The notes under the pieces: generated by a model
The model's database searches: none
Told to the model about the DNA's origin: nothing
Seen by the model: only the letters and a program-made list of their open reading frames with translations
Assembly (NCBI RefSeq): GCF_014395225.1
Contig: NZ_CP060723.1
Location: forward strand, 3,472,001 to 3,536,000
Length of the DNA stretch: 64,000 nt
From: Pedobacter roseus
GTDB taxonomy: Bacteria > Bacteroidota > Bacteroidia > Sphingobacteriales > Sphingobacteriaceae
Reading direction: 5' to 3'
Made by a program: the position numbers and the translations under genes
In this document: positions 55,501-62,955 of the stretch, one piece after another
Layout of the letters: the number at the start of each line of letters is the position of its first letter
How positions within the stretch are numbered: position 1 is the stretch's first letter

Positions 55501-55760
55501 GTTCTATTATTCACTCTTTGTTCTACCGCTTTGGTACCCAAAAAAGTAAATACCAAAGTTGCGTCCGCTTTTACTTTAATCTGATAACTTCCATCAGAAC
55601 CGGTTACCACACTATTTTTGGTTCCTTTCTCGTAAACAGTTGCCCCAGGCATGGGTTGGTTAGTCTGATCTTTTACATTACCTTTCACCGTAATCACTTC
55701 TTGTGCAAAAAGAACTTTACAGGTGCCAAGTAATAAAAATAAGATTATAATTTTTTTCAT
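52594..55760 (-). CDS. SusC/RagA TonB-linked transporter (PUL 2), frameshifted
   Basis: Read as one gene of about 1055 aa. Signal peptide (1-19, VLFAQE), CarboxypepD_reg domain (KGNVKDQTNQPMPGATVYEKG), plug (LQGRIAGMQVSMGSGDPGE, DASATAIYGARGANGVVLVTTKK) and barrel to AGLNLSL. The frame is broken at CCCC (54281-54284, plus strand): the upstream part ends RTGGAFGE and stops, the downstream part restarts at MDVSVGQEY. Adding one G gives FGGISDALTKRLSYNNIITYANIFAKDHKMDVSV, a seamless barrel. No STN domain. Probably a complete transporter in reality. Confidence 0.88.
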
Positions 55761-55794
55761 ATCATCTCTCCCTTATCGGTAATTATTTTTTTTA

Positions 55795-56715
55795 TTAGGT
55801 TAGTTGAAATCCGGTTTTTATAAACAGGTTGGCTGCTGTTTTAACAGCAACAGTTGAAAGATATTCATCAAAAGATTCTGCAGCAGGTCCAGCGGTTATA
55901 TTGATATTGCCTCCGATACCAATCAACTCAATCCCGGCCTGGGCTGTTTTGGTTTCTCTGTTCAGCAATCCAGTATCAATATCATATACAGGATTTAAGG
56001 CCCCGATCATTGAATCATTCCCGGTAATGGGTTGTAAATCTGATCCATCTGCATCATTTCTTCTGATACTCACCCAGGGGCGCAGGTACTTAAGTGTAGC
56101 AATCTGCTGCTTGTTCACCATCAAACGTAACTGAGCAGAATGACGGGCCTCTATGGTTTGTATGCGTACAGCTGTAGCCAATACCGACGTGCCCATTAAA
56201 GAAACCAGCTGGCCTTTGTAAGCCCTTTCGCTTAAATCTTCAAGCACTACAGCGGTACGCAGAAATGTAGCATAATTAGTGGTTACATTGGCATTTACCC
56301 TGGTATAATCAAAATTAGTATAAACCATTGCTGTTCTTGGCGTTCCTCCCAGATCGGTAATGGTTTTGATCAGAACATTGATATGTGCCTGTTCCTGATC
56401 GCGTAATGTGGTAATAATTGGTTTATCGGCCGCCAGAATTAAATTGGGTGTTACGGTAAGTGCATTGTTATAAAACTGGAACTGCATATAACCCAGGGCC
56501 AAAACTAAATTAAGCGAATCTATCGTAGCTGCATTTGAGTTAGTTTGTGCGTAAGTTTTTTGGAAAATACTGCCTAAGCTTAACGGTAATGCAGCCAGAG
56601 ATACTTTTTTGCCAAAACTAAAAAAACTGTGCAATGCATTTCGTCTTGGGCTCAATCTTTCATAAACCTCAGCATCTACCTTTTCTAATTCTTTAATGAT
56701 TGTTGAAACATTCAT
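55795..56715 (-). CDS. Ferritin-like domain protein
   Basis: A 306-aa protein of the ferritin-like (DUF4439/PF13668-type) superfamily, exported: hydrophobic stretch near residues 37-55 (VSLAALPLSLGSIFQKTYAQ). Four-helix-bundle pattern with LALGYMQFQFYNNAL, DQEQAHINVLIKTI and TVALEDLSERAYKG-like, ARHSAQLRLM; these hold E..H / E..RH metal-ligand pairs. It has an unusual long C-terminal tail rich in Asp/Gly/Thr. Follows another ferritin-like gene by 11 nt and precedes susC by 34 nt, so the four genes are likely one transcript. Role in glycan use is unknown. Confidence 0.75.
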   Translation of the reverse strand: MNVSTIIKELEKVDAEVYERLSPRRNALHSFFSFGKKVSLAALPLSLGSIFQKTYAQTNSNAATIDSLNLVLALGYMQFQFYNNALTVTPNLILAADKPIITTLRDQEQAHINVLIKTITDLGGTPRTAMVYTNFDYTRVNANVTTNYATFLRTAVVLEDLSERAYKGQLVSLMGTSVLATAVRIQTIEARHSAQLRLMVNKQQIATLKYLRPWVSIRRNDADGSDLQPITGNDSMIGALNPVYDIDTGLLNRETKTAQAGIELIGIGGNINITAGPAAESFDEYLSTVAVKTAANLFIKTGFQLT

Positions 56716-56726
56716 ACTAATCTGGT

Positions 56727-57446
56727 TTATAGGTTAATGATATTGAGTTTTGTTTTAATGTATTTTGATGCTGCATCCAAAACTTTGCCCGGCGACAAAG
56801 TTACATCGAGGGCATTGGTAGCATCGGCACCTAATACGGCCAGATCAGTCAGATCTGCAAAACTCAATGCATTTATCTGGCCGCGTACATAAGCTGCGTG
56901 GCGTGCTTCTACAGTTGCAACCTGACTTAGAATAATGAGATTATAATCATTTCTACTTCTAACAATGGCATCGTTATAAGCTGCCGTACCCAAATCTTCA
57001 AATGTTTTGGCAGCCGTTAATACCGAATTGGCGTCGGTAAAATCAATGCCAGAAAAATCTATCTCAAGCATACCAATTCCGGAGGAACCTAAAAATTTTT
57101 TAAAGAATTCGCGGTGGGCAATTTCATGAAGACTGATATCATTGAAGAATAACTTTTGCTGAGCGGTAAATGCGGCGGGGAAACTGGTAATCATTTTGGC
57201 ATAAAAAGCTGCCTCCAATTGCTCAAGTGCATAAATATAGTTTAACAGACCAGTATCGTCTTTAAAATCAACTGTATTATCTGTATTCACATAAGGTGTG
57301 GATGTTGGAATTTCTTCCTTTTTACAGCCGATGATGCCCATAGCCAATGCAGATGCCCCCGTAAGTTGCAAAAACTGCCTTCGCTGTATAGTGCCAACTG
57401 AAAAAAGCTTTTTTTCAGCGGTTGCGTCAGAATTATTTTTAATCAT
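56727..57446 (-). CDS. Ferritin-like domain protein with Tat signal
   Basis: I start at the ATG at 57446 (MIKNNSDATAEKKLF), 36 nt inside a longer TTG-initiated frame, because only this start sits before the twin-arginine signal (IQRRQFLQLTGASALAMGIIGC) at the usual distance. The Cys at the end of that signal may be lipidated. The mature part is a ferritin-like helical bundle with metal-ligand patterns in LEQLEAAFYAKM, HEIAHREFFKK, FEDLGTAAYND and VEARHAAYVRGQ. Such Bacteroidetes/plant-desiccation-type proteins have unclear function, probably oxidative or metal-related. First gene of the ferritin-ferritin-SusC-SusD-GH29 set. Confidence 0.75.
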   Translation of the reverse strand: MIKNNSDATAEKKLFSVGTIQRRQFLQLTGASALAMGIIGCKKEEIPTSTPYVNTDNTVDFKDDTGLLNYIYALEQLEAAFYAKMITSFPAAFTAQQKLFFNDISLHEIAHREFFKKFLGSSGIGMLEIDFSGIDFTDANSVLTAAKTFEDLGTAAYNDAIVRSRNDYNLIILSQVATVEARHAAYVRGQINALSFADLTDLAVLGADATNALDVTLSPGKVLDAASKYIKTKLNIINL

Positions 57447-57666
57447 TGTGTTAGTTGATTTATCAGGTTTGGTTAGTTGCAATCCATACCGATAACTGGT
57501 TTAGTTTAGGTACCAGCCATTGGTTAATATTAATTGGTTAAATATTTTAAACCTTTTCAGGTTTGTTTAGTCTGTAAGTTGTTATGGAATATAAGGCGTT
57601 GATTTTTTTCCTGCCGATCCATTCATCTACTGGTAACGAATTTAGCATTAGGCAAAGAAAAAGAGT

Positions 57667-57699
57667 TTCAAATTTGTTTAAAATACTATCAAATTTGAA
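57667..57699. promoter_or_regulatory. Two CAAATTTG palindromes 21 bp apart
   Basis: CAAATTTG at 57669-57676 and 57690-57697, each a perfect palindrome, with outer bases extending them to arms TTCAAATTTG and CAAATTTGAA. Spacing of two helical turns suggests a dimeric or tandem regulator site. About 220 bp upstream of the ferritin/SusC genes. Confidence 0.5.
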
Positions 57700-57818
57700 C
57701 AAAAGTGCTTTAATCAGTCTTTCTTGACCGTTTTTACGCTCTTTTTGAGCCAAAGTAAAGTTAAAAAACAGATTATTCTGCGTTTCCCTGTAAGCAATAT
57801 CCTACATTATCTGACACA

Positions 57819-57853
57819 AAAAAGGATATTCCAACTTTTAGAATATCCTTTTT
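57819..57853 (-). terminator. Intrinsic terminator of the XRE gene
   Basis: Arms AAAAAGGATATTC and GAATATCCTTTTT around a 9-nt loop, T-run on the minus strand, directly downstream of the XRE stop. Confidence 0.85.
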
Positions 57854-57885
57854 GCATTATACCTATTGCATTAATATTTTAAATA

Positions 57886-58092
57886 TTATTTTAAATCAAT
57901 TACAAAATCATCAAAAGTAATATTGTAGGTTCGGATTAGTATATATACCTGTAGAAAACTAGGGGAGCCAAAGTCGTTTTCCCATTTAATGTAAGTAGGC
58001 CTGCTTACTGATAATAATTCTGCCACCTCTTGCTGTGTAAGACCTGATTTTAGCCTAAATCGCTTTAAAGTTTTCCCTAATCTTTTATTCAT
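57886..58092 (-). CDS. Small XRE-family transcriptional regulator
   Basis: A 68-aa protein that is little more than one HTH: LGKTLKRFRLKSGLTQQEVAELLSVSRPTYIKWENDFGSPSFLQVYILIRTYNITFDDF. HTH_3/XRE pattern (LTQQEVA, RPTYIKWE) is clear. No other domain. Direct repeats TGATGTAAA lie 50-80 bp upstream, which suggests autoregulation. Targets unknown. Neighbours are the ferritin/SusC set on one side and ROK/GH88/hepC on the other. Confidence 0.85.
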   Translation of the reverse strand: MNKRLGKTLKRFRLKSGLTQQEVAELLSVSRPTYIKWENDFGSPSFLQVYILIRTYNITFDDFVIDLK

Positions 58093-58142
58093 AGTAATTG
58101 ATAAAATATTTTCAGGGATGTTGCCAAATATAAAACAATACT

Positions 58143-58175
58143 ATCTGATGTAAAAAATAATATCAGTGATGTAAA
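58143..58175. promoter_or_regulatory. Direct repeats upstream of the XRE gene
   Basis: TGATGTAAA at 58146-58154 and 58167-58175, exactly 21 bp apart, in ATCTGATGTAAA and ATCAGTGATGTAAA contexts; a GTATCAC motif follows. Candidate autoregulatory operator. Confidence 0.45.
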
Positions 58176-58346
58176 GAAAAGTATCACTTTTGAATGAATT
58201 ATAGTTTTAATCCGTTAATAATTGGCAGATTCAAACAAATAAGTCTTCATCTCGCAGGATAGCGTAACGAGGGAATTAACAGATCATTAAAAATATTTTC
58301 GGTCGGTGAGCCACCTACCGATAGATAAAACTAAGGTGTGATCAGA

Positions 58347-59312
58347 CTATTTCACTACGTAATCAAATGCTTTAAATTTCTGAAAAACGTTGGCTGCACA
58401 GCCTAGTAAACCTGCCTTATTGCCAAGTTTGGCTGCAGCTACCAAAGCGTGAGTTGACGAAATAGGAACGGCCAGGGTTTTGATGCGACGTTCTATTTCC
58501 CTTACATAAAAAGCTCCTGATTCGCTTATACCGCCACCAATTACAATTTTTTGCGGACTAAAAATATTGATGAAGCTAATAATGCCTGCAGCCAGGTAAT
58601 CGAAATGTTGTTCCATTGCCATTACCGCATAATCCTCACGGGCCAGGTATCTCTCTACCATATATTTTCCATCAATTTCTTCAGGTGGATTTGGATGGAT
58701 CGATTTATAATGATTGATCAGGGCGGTTACCGAAGCATAAGTTTCTAAACATCCTTTTCCGCCACAGGCACAGGGCGCTCCGTTGTGCTGCACAATAATA
58801 TGTCCAAGCTCGGTTCCCCGGTTTCTGAAACCGCCATAAAGTTTATTATCAATCATTACCGCGCCACCAATTCCGGTACCAACAGTAAGAAACACTACAT
58901 CGCTGCACTCTTTAGCTGCTCCATAAGTCATTTCGCCAAGTCCCATCAAATTCGCATCGTTATCCATCACAATATTATGACGGGTTACTTCCTGCAGAAT
59001 TTCACCCAGGGCCAGTTGTTTAAAACCAGGCAGGTTATCGGCACCGGCAATAATCTTATTGTTGTAAATAATGCCCGGAAAACCAATACCCACCCCCAGA
59101 ATCGGGTTTTTAAACTTTTTAGCACAGCTTTGAATGGCTTCCACAATAAGCGCAATAATGGCGCCCTGGGTTTTTGCATTTTTGAGCGATATGATGGTCG
59201 AATATAAAATTTCGCCTTCATGGTTTACTACTCCACACTTTAACGATGAGCCCCCAACGTCGATGCCTATGGCGTATGATTCTTCTATGTTCATATTATT
59301 TAAGGTAGCCAT
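58347..59312 (-). CDS. ROK-family sugar kinase
   Basis: A 321-aa ROK protein with no HTH, so a kinase rather than a NagC-type repressor. ATP/phosphate motif IGIDVGGSSLKCG (about residues 16-28), VGIGFPGII, DNDANLMGLGEM, LTVGTGIGGAVMID, and the zinc motif CACGGKGCLETYAS. Substrate is a hexose or hexosamine; with the neighbouring GH88 and heparinase III, a glucosamine/N-acetylglucosamine derived from heparan or chondroitin is plausible, but it is not provable here. Divergent from GH88 (292-bp gap). Start is ATG at 59312; the internal ATG at 59294 is an alternative. Confidence 0.85.
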   Translation of the reverse strand: MATLNNMNIEESYAIGIDVGGSSLKCGVVNHEGEILYSTIISLKNAKTQGAIIALIVEAIQSCAKKFKNPILGVGIGFPGIIYNNKIIAGADNLPGFKQLALGEILQEVTRHNIVMDNDANLMGLGEMTYGAAKECSDVVFLTVGTGIGGAVMIDNKLYGGFRNRGTELGHIIVQHNGAPCACGGKGCLETYASVTALINHYKSIHPNPPEEIDGKYMVERYLAREDYAVMAMEQHFDYLAAGIISFINIFSPQKIVIGGGISESGAFYVREIERRIKTLAVPISSTHALVAAAKLGNKAGLLGCAANVFQKFKAFDYVVK

Positions 59313-59604
59313 ATATAAGGCTTAGTCGTAAATTTTATAGCTGTTTGATTTAATACCACTAAAATAGGTTGTATCTCCTTCTGCCGGATTAGGTTTCAAC
59401 CTAAAACCTTTAAAAATTGATTAAAAATGGAATAAAAAAGTCATAACACGCATAAACATAAGAAAATACCTGCTTAAATAAAACGCAGATTAACCAAATT
59501 CAAAATATTTCTGATAATAATCAAAAGTGTTTCTGTTGCTACTCTCTTAATTTCACATTCACAAAACAATTATAAACAACTATCAAAGATTCAAACCTAA
59601 ACAA
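59313..59604. other. ROK-GH88 divergent intergenic region
   Basis: Holds a perfect inverted repeat TTAGGTT, TC, AACCTAA (59389-59404), a candidate operator. No canonical TAnnTTTG box was found. Confidence 0.45.
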
Positions 59605-60822
59605 ATGAAAAAAGCTTTTTGCTTAGTAGTGGTAGCCTCCACACTTATATTAAACTGTTATGCTTCACCTTTACAGGATACGCCATCACTAAATTGGTTA
59701 AAGAAAACCACCGGTGTAATTGCATTTCAGCTAAATAAGGCTGCACAAACCTATAAACCAGGAAAAAACCCACGTTCCATTAATCCTAACGGAACAGTAA
59801 GGTTTGCCGGCGTAACCGATTGGACAACCGGATTTTTTCCTGGCAGTTTATGGTATGGATATGAACTTACAGGAGATAAAAACCTGGCCGCAGAAGCAAA
59901 AAAATTCACGCTTGCCTTAGATTCAGCACGCAACATCACCAATTCGCACGATTTGGGGTTTATGCTTTACTGTTCATACGGCAATGCCTTCCGGATTACC
60001 GGAGATCAGACCTATTTACCTGCTCTAGCCGATGGTGCACAACACTTATACAACCGTTTTAACCCAAAGGTAGGCGCAATTAAATCGTGGGATTTTTCGT
60101 GGTGGCATTATCCGGTAATTATCGATAATATGATGAATCTCGAATATTTATATTGGGCCGGTAAAACATTTAAAAAACCTGAATATGTAAATGCGGCCAG
60201 TACACATGCCGCTACCACCATGAAAAATCATTTCAGAAAGGACTTTAGTTCGTACCATGTGGTTGATTATGACGCGGCAACAGGCAAAGTATTGGCCAAA
60301 AGAACCCATCAGGGCGTTACCGATGAATCGGCGTGGGCACGTGGACAGGGATGGGGACTTTATGGTTATACCATGTGTTATAAAAACACCAAAAACCCCG
60401 CTTTTTTAACACAGGCAGAAAATATAGCCAAATTTATCATGAACCATCCACGTATGCCTAAAGACAAGGTTCCGGTTTGGGATTTTGACGTGCATAATGC
60501 TATGGATACCGAAGAAAAGGCGCCCAGAGATGCTTCTGCGGCTGCAGTTATTGCATCAGCCTTATTGGATTTGAGTACTCAGGTTAAGGATGGCAAAAAA
60601 TATGTTGATTATGCCGAAGAAATTTTAAAGTCTCTCTCTTCTGATGCTTACCTGGTTAATCCTGGCGAAAACCAATACTTTTTATTAAAACATAGTGTAG
60701 GTGCTTTTTTATACAATTCGGAAATTGATACGCCATTGGATTATGCCGATTACTATTACCTGGAAGCACTAAAAAGATATATTGAGGTAAAAAAAATAGA
60801 CTTAAAACAATTGTCGAAATAA
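59605..60822 (+). CDS. GH88 unsaturated glucuronyl hydrolase
   Basis: This enzyme hydrolyses the delta-4,5-unsaturated uronic acid that lyases leave at the non-reducing end of heparin, heparan or chondroitin disaccharides. The 405-aa protein has a signal peptide (residues 1-20). GH88 features: TDWTTGFFPGSLWY, SHDLGFMLYCSYG (Asp116) and HYPVIIDNMMNLE (Asp174), which correspond by motif to the two essential Asp residues known for the family, then WARGQGWGLYGYTMCY and DASAAAVIASALL. It is followed by hepC 48 nt downstream, which fits a lyase-plus-hydrolase unit for heparan-type substrates. Confidence 0.92.
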   Translation: MKKAFCLVVVASTLILNCYASPLQDTPSLNWLKKTTGVIAFQLNKAAQTYKPGKNPRSINPNGTVRFAGVTDWTTGFFPGSLWYGYELTGDKNLAAEAKKFTLALDSARNITNSHDLGFMLYCSYGNAFRITGDQTYLPALADGAQHLYNRFNPKVGAIKSWDFSWWHYPVIIDNMMNLEYLYWAGKTFKKPEYVNAASTHAATTMKNHFRKDFSSYHVVDYDAATGKVLAKRTHQGVTDESAWARGQGWGLYGYTMCYKNTKNPAFLTQAENIAKFIMNHPRMPKDKVPVWDFDVHNAMDTEEKAPRDASAAAVIASALLDLSTQVKDGKKYVDYAEEILKSLSSDAYLVNPGENQYFLLKHSVGAFLYNSEIDTPLDYADYYYLEALKRYIEVKKIDLKQLSK

Positions 60823-60870
60823 AACCTCGCCAATAATAAAAGTAAAACTACATTGTTTAAATAAACAAAT

Positions 60871-62847
60871 ATGAAACCGAGATTAATATACAGTGTTCTA
60901 ATCACATTCTCATCCCTTTCTGGTGTAATGGCACAGGAGCAACCTGTCACTAAAGATAGTTTTGCTCCGGTCAACCTAAACTATTCGGGTTTGGAGAAGG
61001 TGAAAAATGCCTATACCGCATCGAAATATGACGAAGCTGCAAAAGAACTGCTTAAATACTACCGCGAAAAATCGGGCAGGAAAGGACCTGATTTCAGTAA
61101 TGCAGAAAAAATAGTGGATAACAAGAGTCCGCTCGATAAGGCTACCAAAATGGCAGCCGACAGTGCCTTAATACACCATTTCCAGCCACAAAAAGGTTAT
61201 GGTTTTTTCGATTACGGCAAAGATATCAACTGGCAGTTTTGGCCCGTAAAAGACAACGAAGTGCGCTGGCAGCTACACCGTGTAAAATGGTGGCAATCAA
61301 TGGCACTAGCATATAACAATTCCAAAAATGAAAAGTATGCAAAAGAATGGATGTTGCAGTTTGCAGATTGGGCAAAGAAAAACCCATTAGGACTGTCGGA
61401 AGATAATGATCGTTACGCCTGGAGGCCTTTAGAGGTTTCAGACAGGTTACAAAGTTTGGTACCAACTTTTGCCATCTTTATCAACTCGCCTCAGTTTAGT
61501 CCGCAGTTCCTGATGTATTTCCTTAATAATTACCACGAACAGGCCAAGTACTTACCCACACATTATGCTGCCGAAGGCAACCACCGTCTTTTCGAAGCAC
61601 AAAGAGAACTTTTTGCAGGCACATCCTTTCCCGAATTTACAGAGGCTGCTGCATGGCGAAAAAGTGGCATCGAAGTACTCAATGCTGAAATCCAGAAACA
61701 GGTATATCCTGATGGTGTGCAATACGAGTTATCACCTGTATATCACGCAGGTGCCATTGATATCTTTTTAAATGCTTACCGTACCGCGCAAAAAGCAGCT
61801 GTGGCAAACGAATTTCCGGAAACTTACAAACAAACCGTGGAGAAAATGATCATGGCTTTTATCAGCATTACCTTCCCTAACTACAATCAGCCAATGTTTG
61901 GCGATTCGTGGCTGGCCGATAAAAAATTCAGGATACAGCAGTTCCAATCCTGGTTAGATGTATTCCCTAAAAATGATGCCATCCGGTATTTTGCTACCGA
62001 TGGTAAGGAAGGAAAACGACCAGATTTCCTATCGAAAGGACTAAGCACAGCAGGTTTTTATACTTTCAGAAACGGATGGAGCAATGCCTCCACCATCATG
62101 ATCTTAAAAGCAAGTCCTCCGGGAGAATTTCATGCGCAGCCCGATAATGGCACTTTCGAATTATGGGTAAATGGCAGAAACTTTACACCAGATGCAGGAT
62201 GTTATGTGTATAGCGGTGATGAAGAGATAACCAAAAAGAGAAACTGGTATCGCCAAACCAGGGTACATAGCACCCTTACGTTAAATAACCAGAACATGGT
62301 GATTACCAAAGCACAGCAAAACAAATGGGAAACGGGCAAGAATCTGGATGTATTAACCTACACCAATCCGAGTTATGCGGATTTAAGCCATCAGCGCAGC
62401 GTGTTGTTTATTGATCAGAAATACTTCCTTATCATCGATGAGGCCATTGGAAAAGCCACCGGAAACCTTGGCGTACACTTTCAATTGAAAGAAGATAGCA
62501 AACCGGTATTTGATAAAAGCAACAATAAGGTTTATACGACTTATAGTGATGGCAACAACTTATTAATCCAATCATTAAATGCTGAAAAGGTTAATCTTAA
62601 TGAAGAAGAAGGCAAAGTTTCATATCTCTACAACCAGGAAATGCCCCGCCCGGCTTTTGTATTCGAAAAACCCAAAAGTGACATAAAAACGCAAAGTTTT
62701 GTATCGATAGTTTATCCATTTGATGGAGATAAAGCTCCAGAAATTACAGTTAAAGAAAATGCCGGTAATCAATACGAAAAGGGCATAATCGATTTAACCT
62801 TTACCATAAACGGTAAGAAAAGCATAGTTAAAACATCAATTAAATAA
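60871..62847 (+). CDS. hepC: Heparinase III (heparan-sulfate lyase, PL12)
   Basis: A 658-aa secreted lyase (signal peptide about 1-21), closely resembling Pedobacter heparinus HepC over its full length, as I recall that sequence. Blocks: YGKDINWQ-WPVKDNEVRWQLHRVKWWQ, YAAEGNHRLFEAQRELFAG with Asn237, QYELSPVYHAGAID with Tyr291, and the C-terminal GEFHAQPDNGTFELWV with His421; these match the N/Y/H catalytic set (240/294/424) reported for HepC, shifted by three residues. It cleaves heparan sulfate at low-sulfated sites by beta-elimination. Substrate specificity at finer detail (heparin versus heparan) is from the family. Terminator at 62849-62884. Confidence 0.95.
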   Translation: MKPRLIYSVLITFSSLSGVMAQEQPVTKDSFAPVNLNYSGLEKVKNAYTASKYDEAAKELLKYYREKSGRKGPDFSNAEKIVDNKSPLDKATKMAADSALIHHFQPQKGYGFFDYGKDINWQFWPVKDNEVRWQLHRVKWWQSMALAYNNSKNEKYAKEWMLQFADWAKKNPLGLSEDNDRYAWRPLEVSDRLQSLVPTFAIFINSPQFSPQFLMYFLNNYHEQAKYLPTHYAAEGNHRLFEAQRELFAGTSFPEFTEAAAWRKSGIEVLNAEIQKQVYPDGVQYELSPVYHAGAIDIFLNAYRTAQKAAVANEFPETYKQTVEKMIMAFISITFPNYNQPMFGDSWLADKKFRIQQFQSWLDVFPKNDAIRYFATDGKEGKRPDFLSKGLSTAGFYTFRNGWSNASTIMILKASPPGEFHAQPDNGTFELWVNGRNFTPDAGCYVYSGDEEITKKRNWYRQTRVHSTLTLNNQNMVITKAQQNKWETGKNLDVLTYTNPSYADLSHQRSVLFIDQKYFLIIDEAIGKATGNLGVHFQLKEDSKPVFDKSNNKVYTTYSDGNNLLIQSLNAEKVNLNEEEGKVSYLYNQEMPRPAFVFEKPKSDIKTQSFVSIVYPFDGDKAPEITVKENAGNQYEKGIIDLTFTINGKKSIVKTSIK

Positions 62848-62848
62848 T

Positions 62849-62884
62849 AAAAAGCGGTAATGAATAAAACATTACCGCTTTTTT
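62849..62884 (+). terminator. Intrinsic terminator of GH88-hepC
   Basis: Arms AAAAGCGGTAATG and CATTACCGCTTTT with a 7-nt loop, followed by T-run. Confidence 0.85.
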
Positions 62885-62955
62885 GCTTAACCAAAAACAG
62901 TTTAACATGATACCATAAACAAAAACAACCATCAACTAACCAAAAAAAGAACCAC

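Larger units (their letters stand above)
57447..57885. other. Upstream region of the ferritin/SusC transcript
   Basis: Non-coding. Contains the tandem palindromes at 57667-57699 and the XRE terminator (57819-57853). A 68-codon open frame at 57547-57753 looks non-coding. Confidence 0.5.

Noticed and set aside
57547..57753. 68-codon open frame upstream of the ferritin genes
   Set aside because: Composition is unlike neighbouring genes, overlaps the CAAATTTG palindromes, and no recognisable domain.
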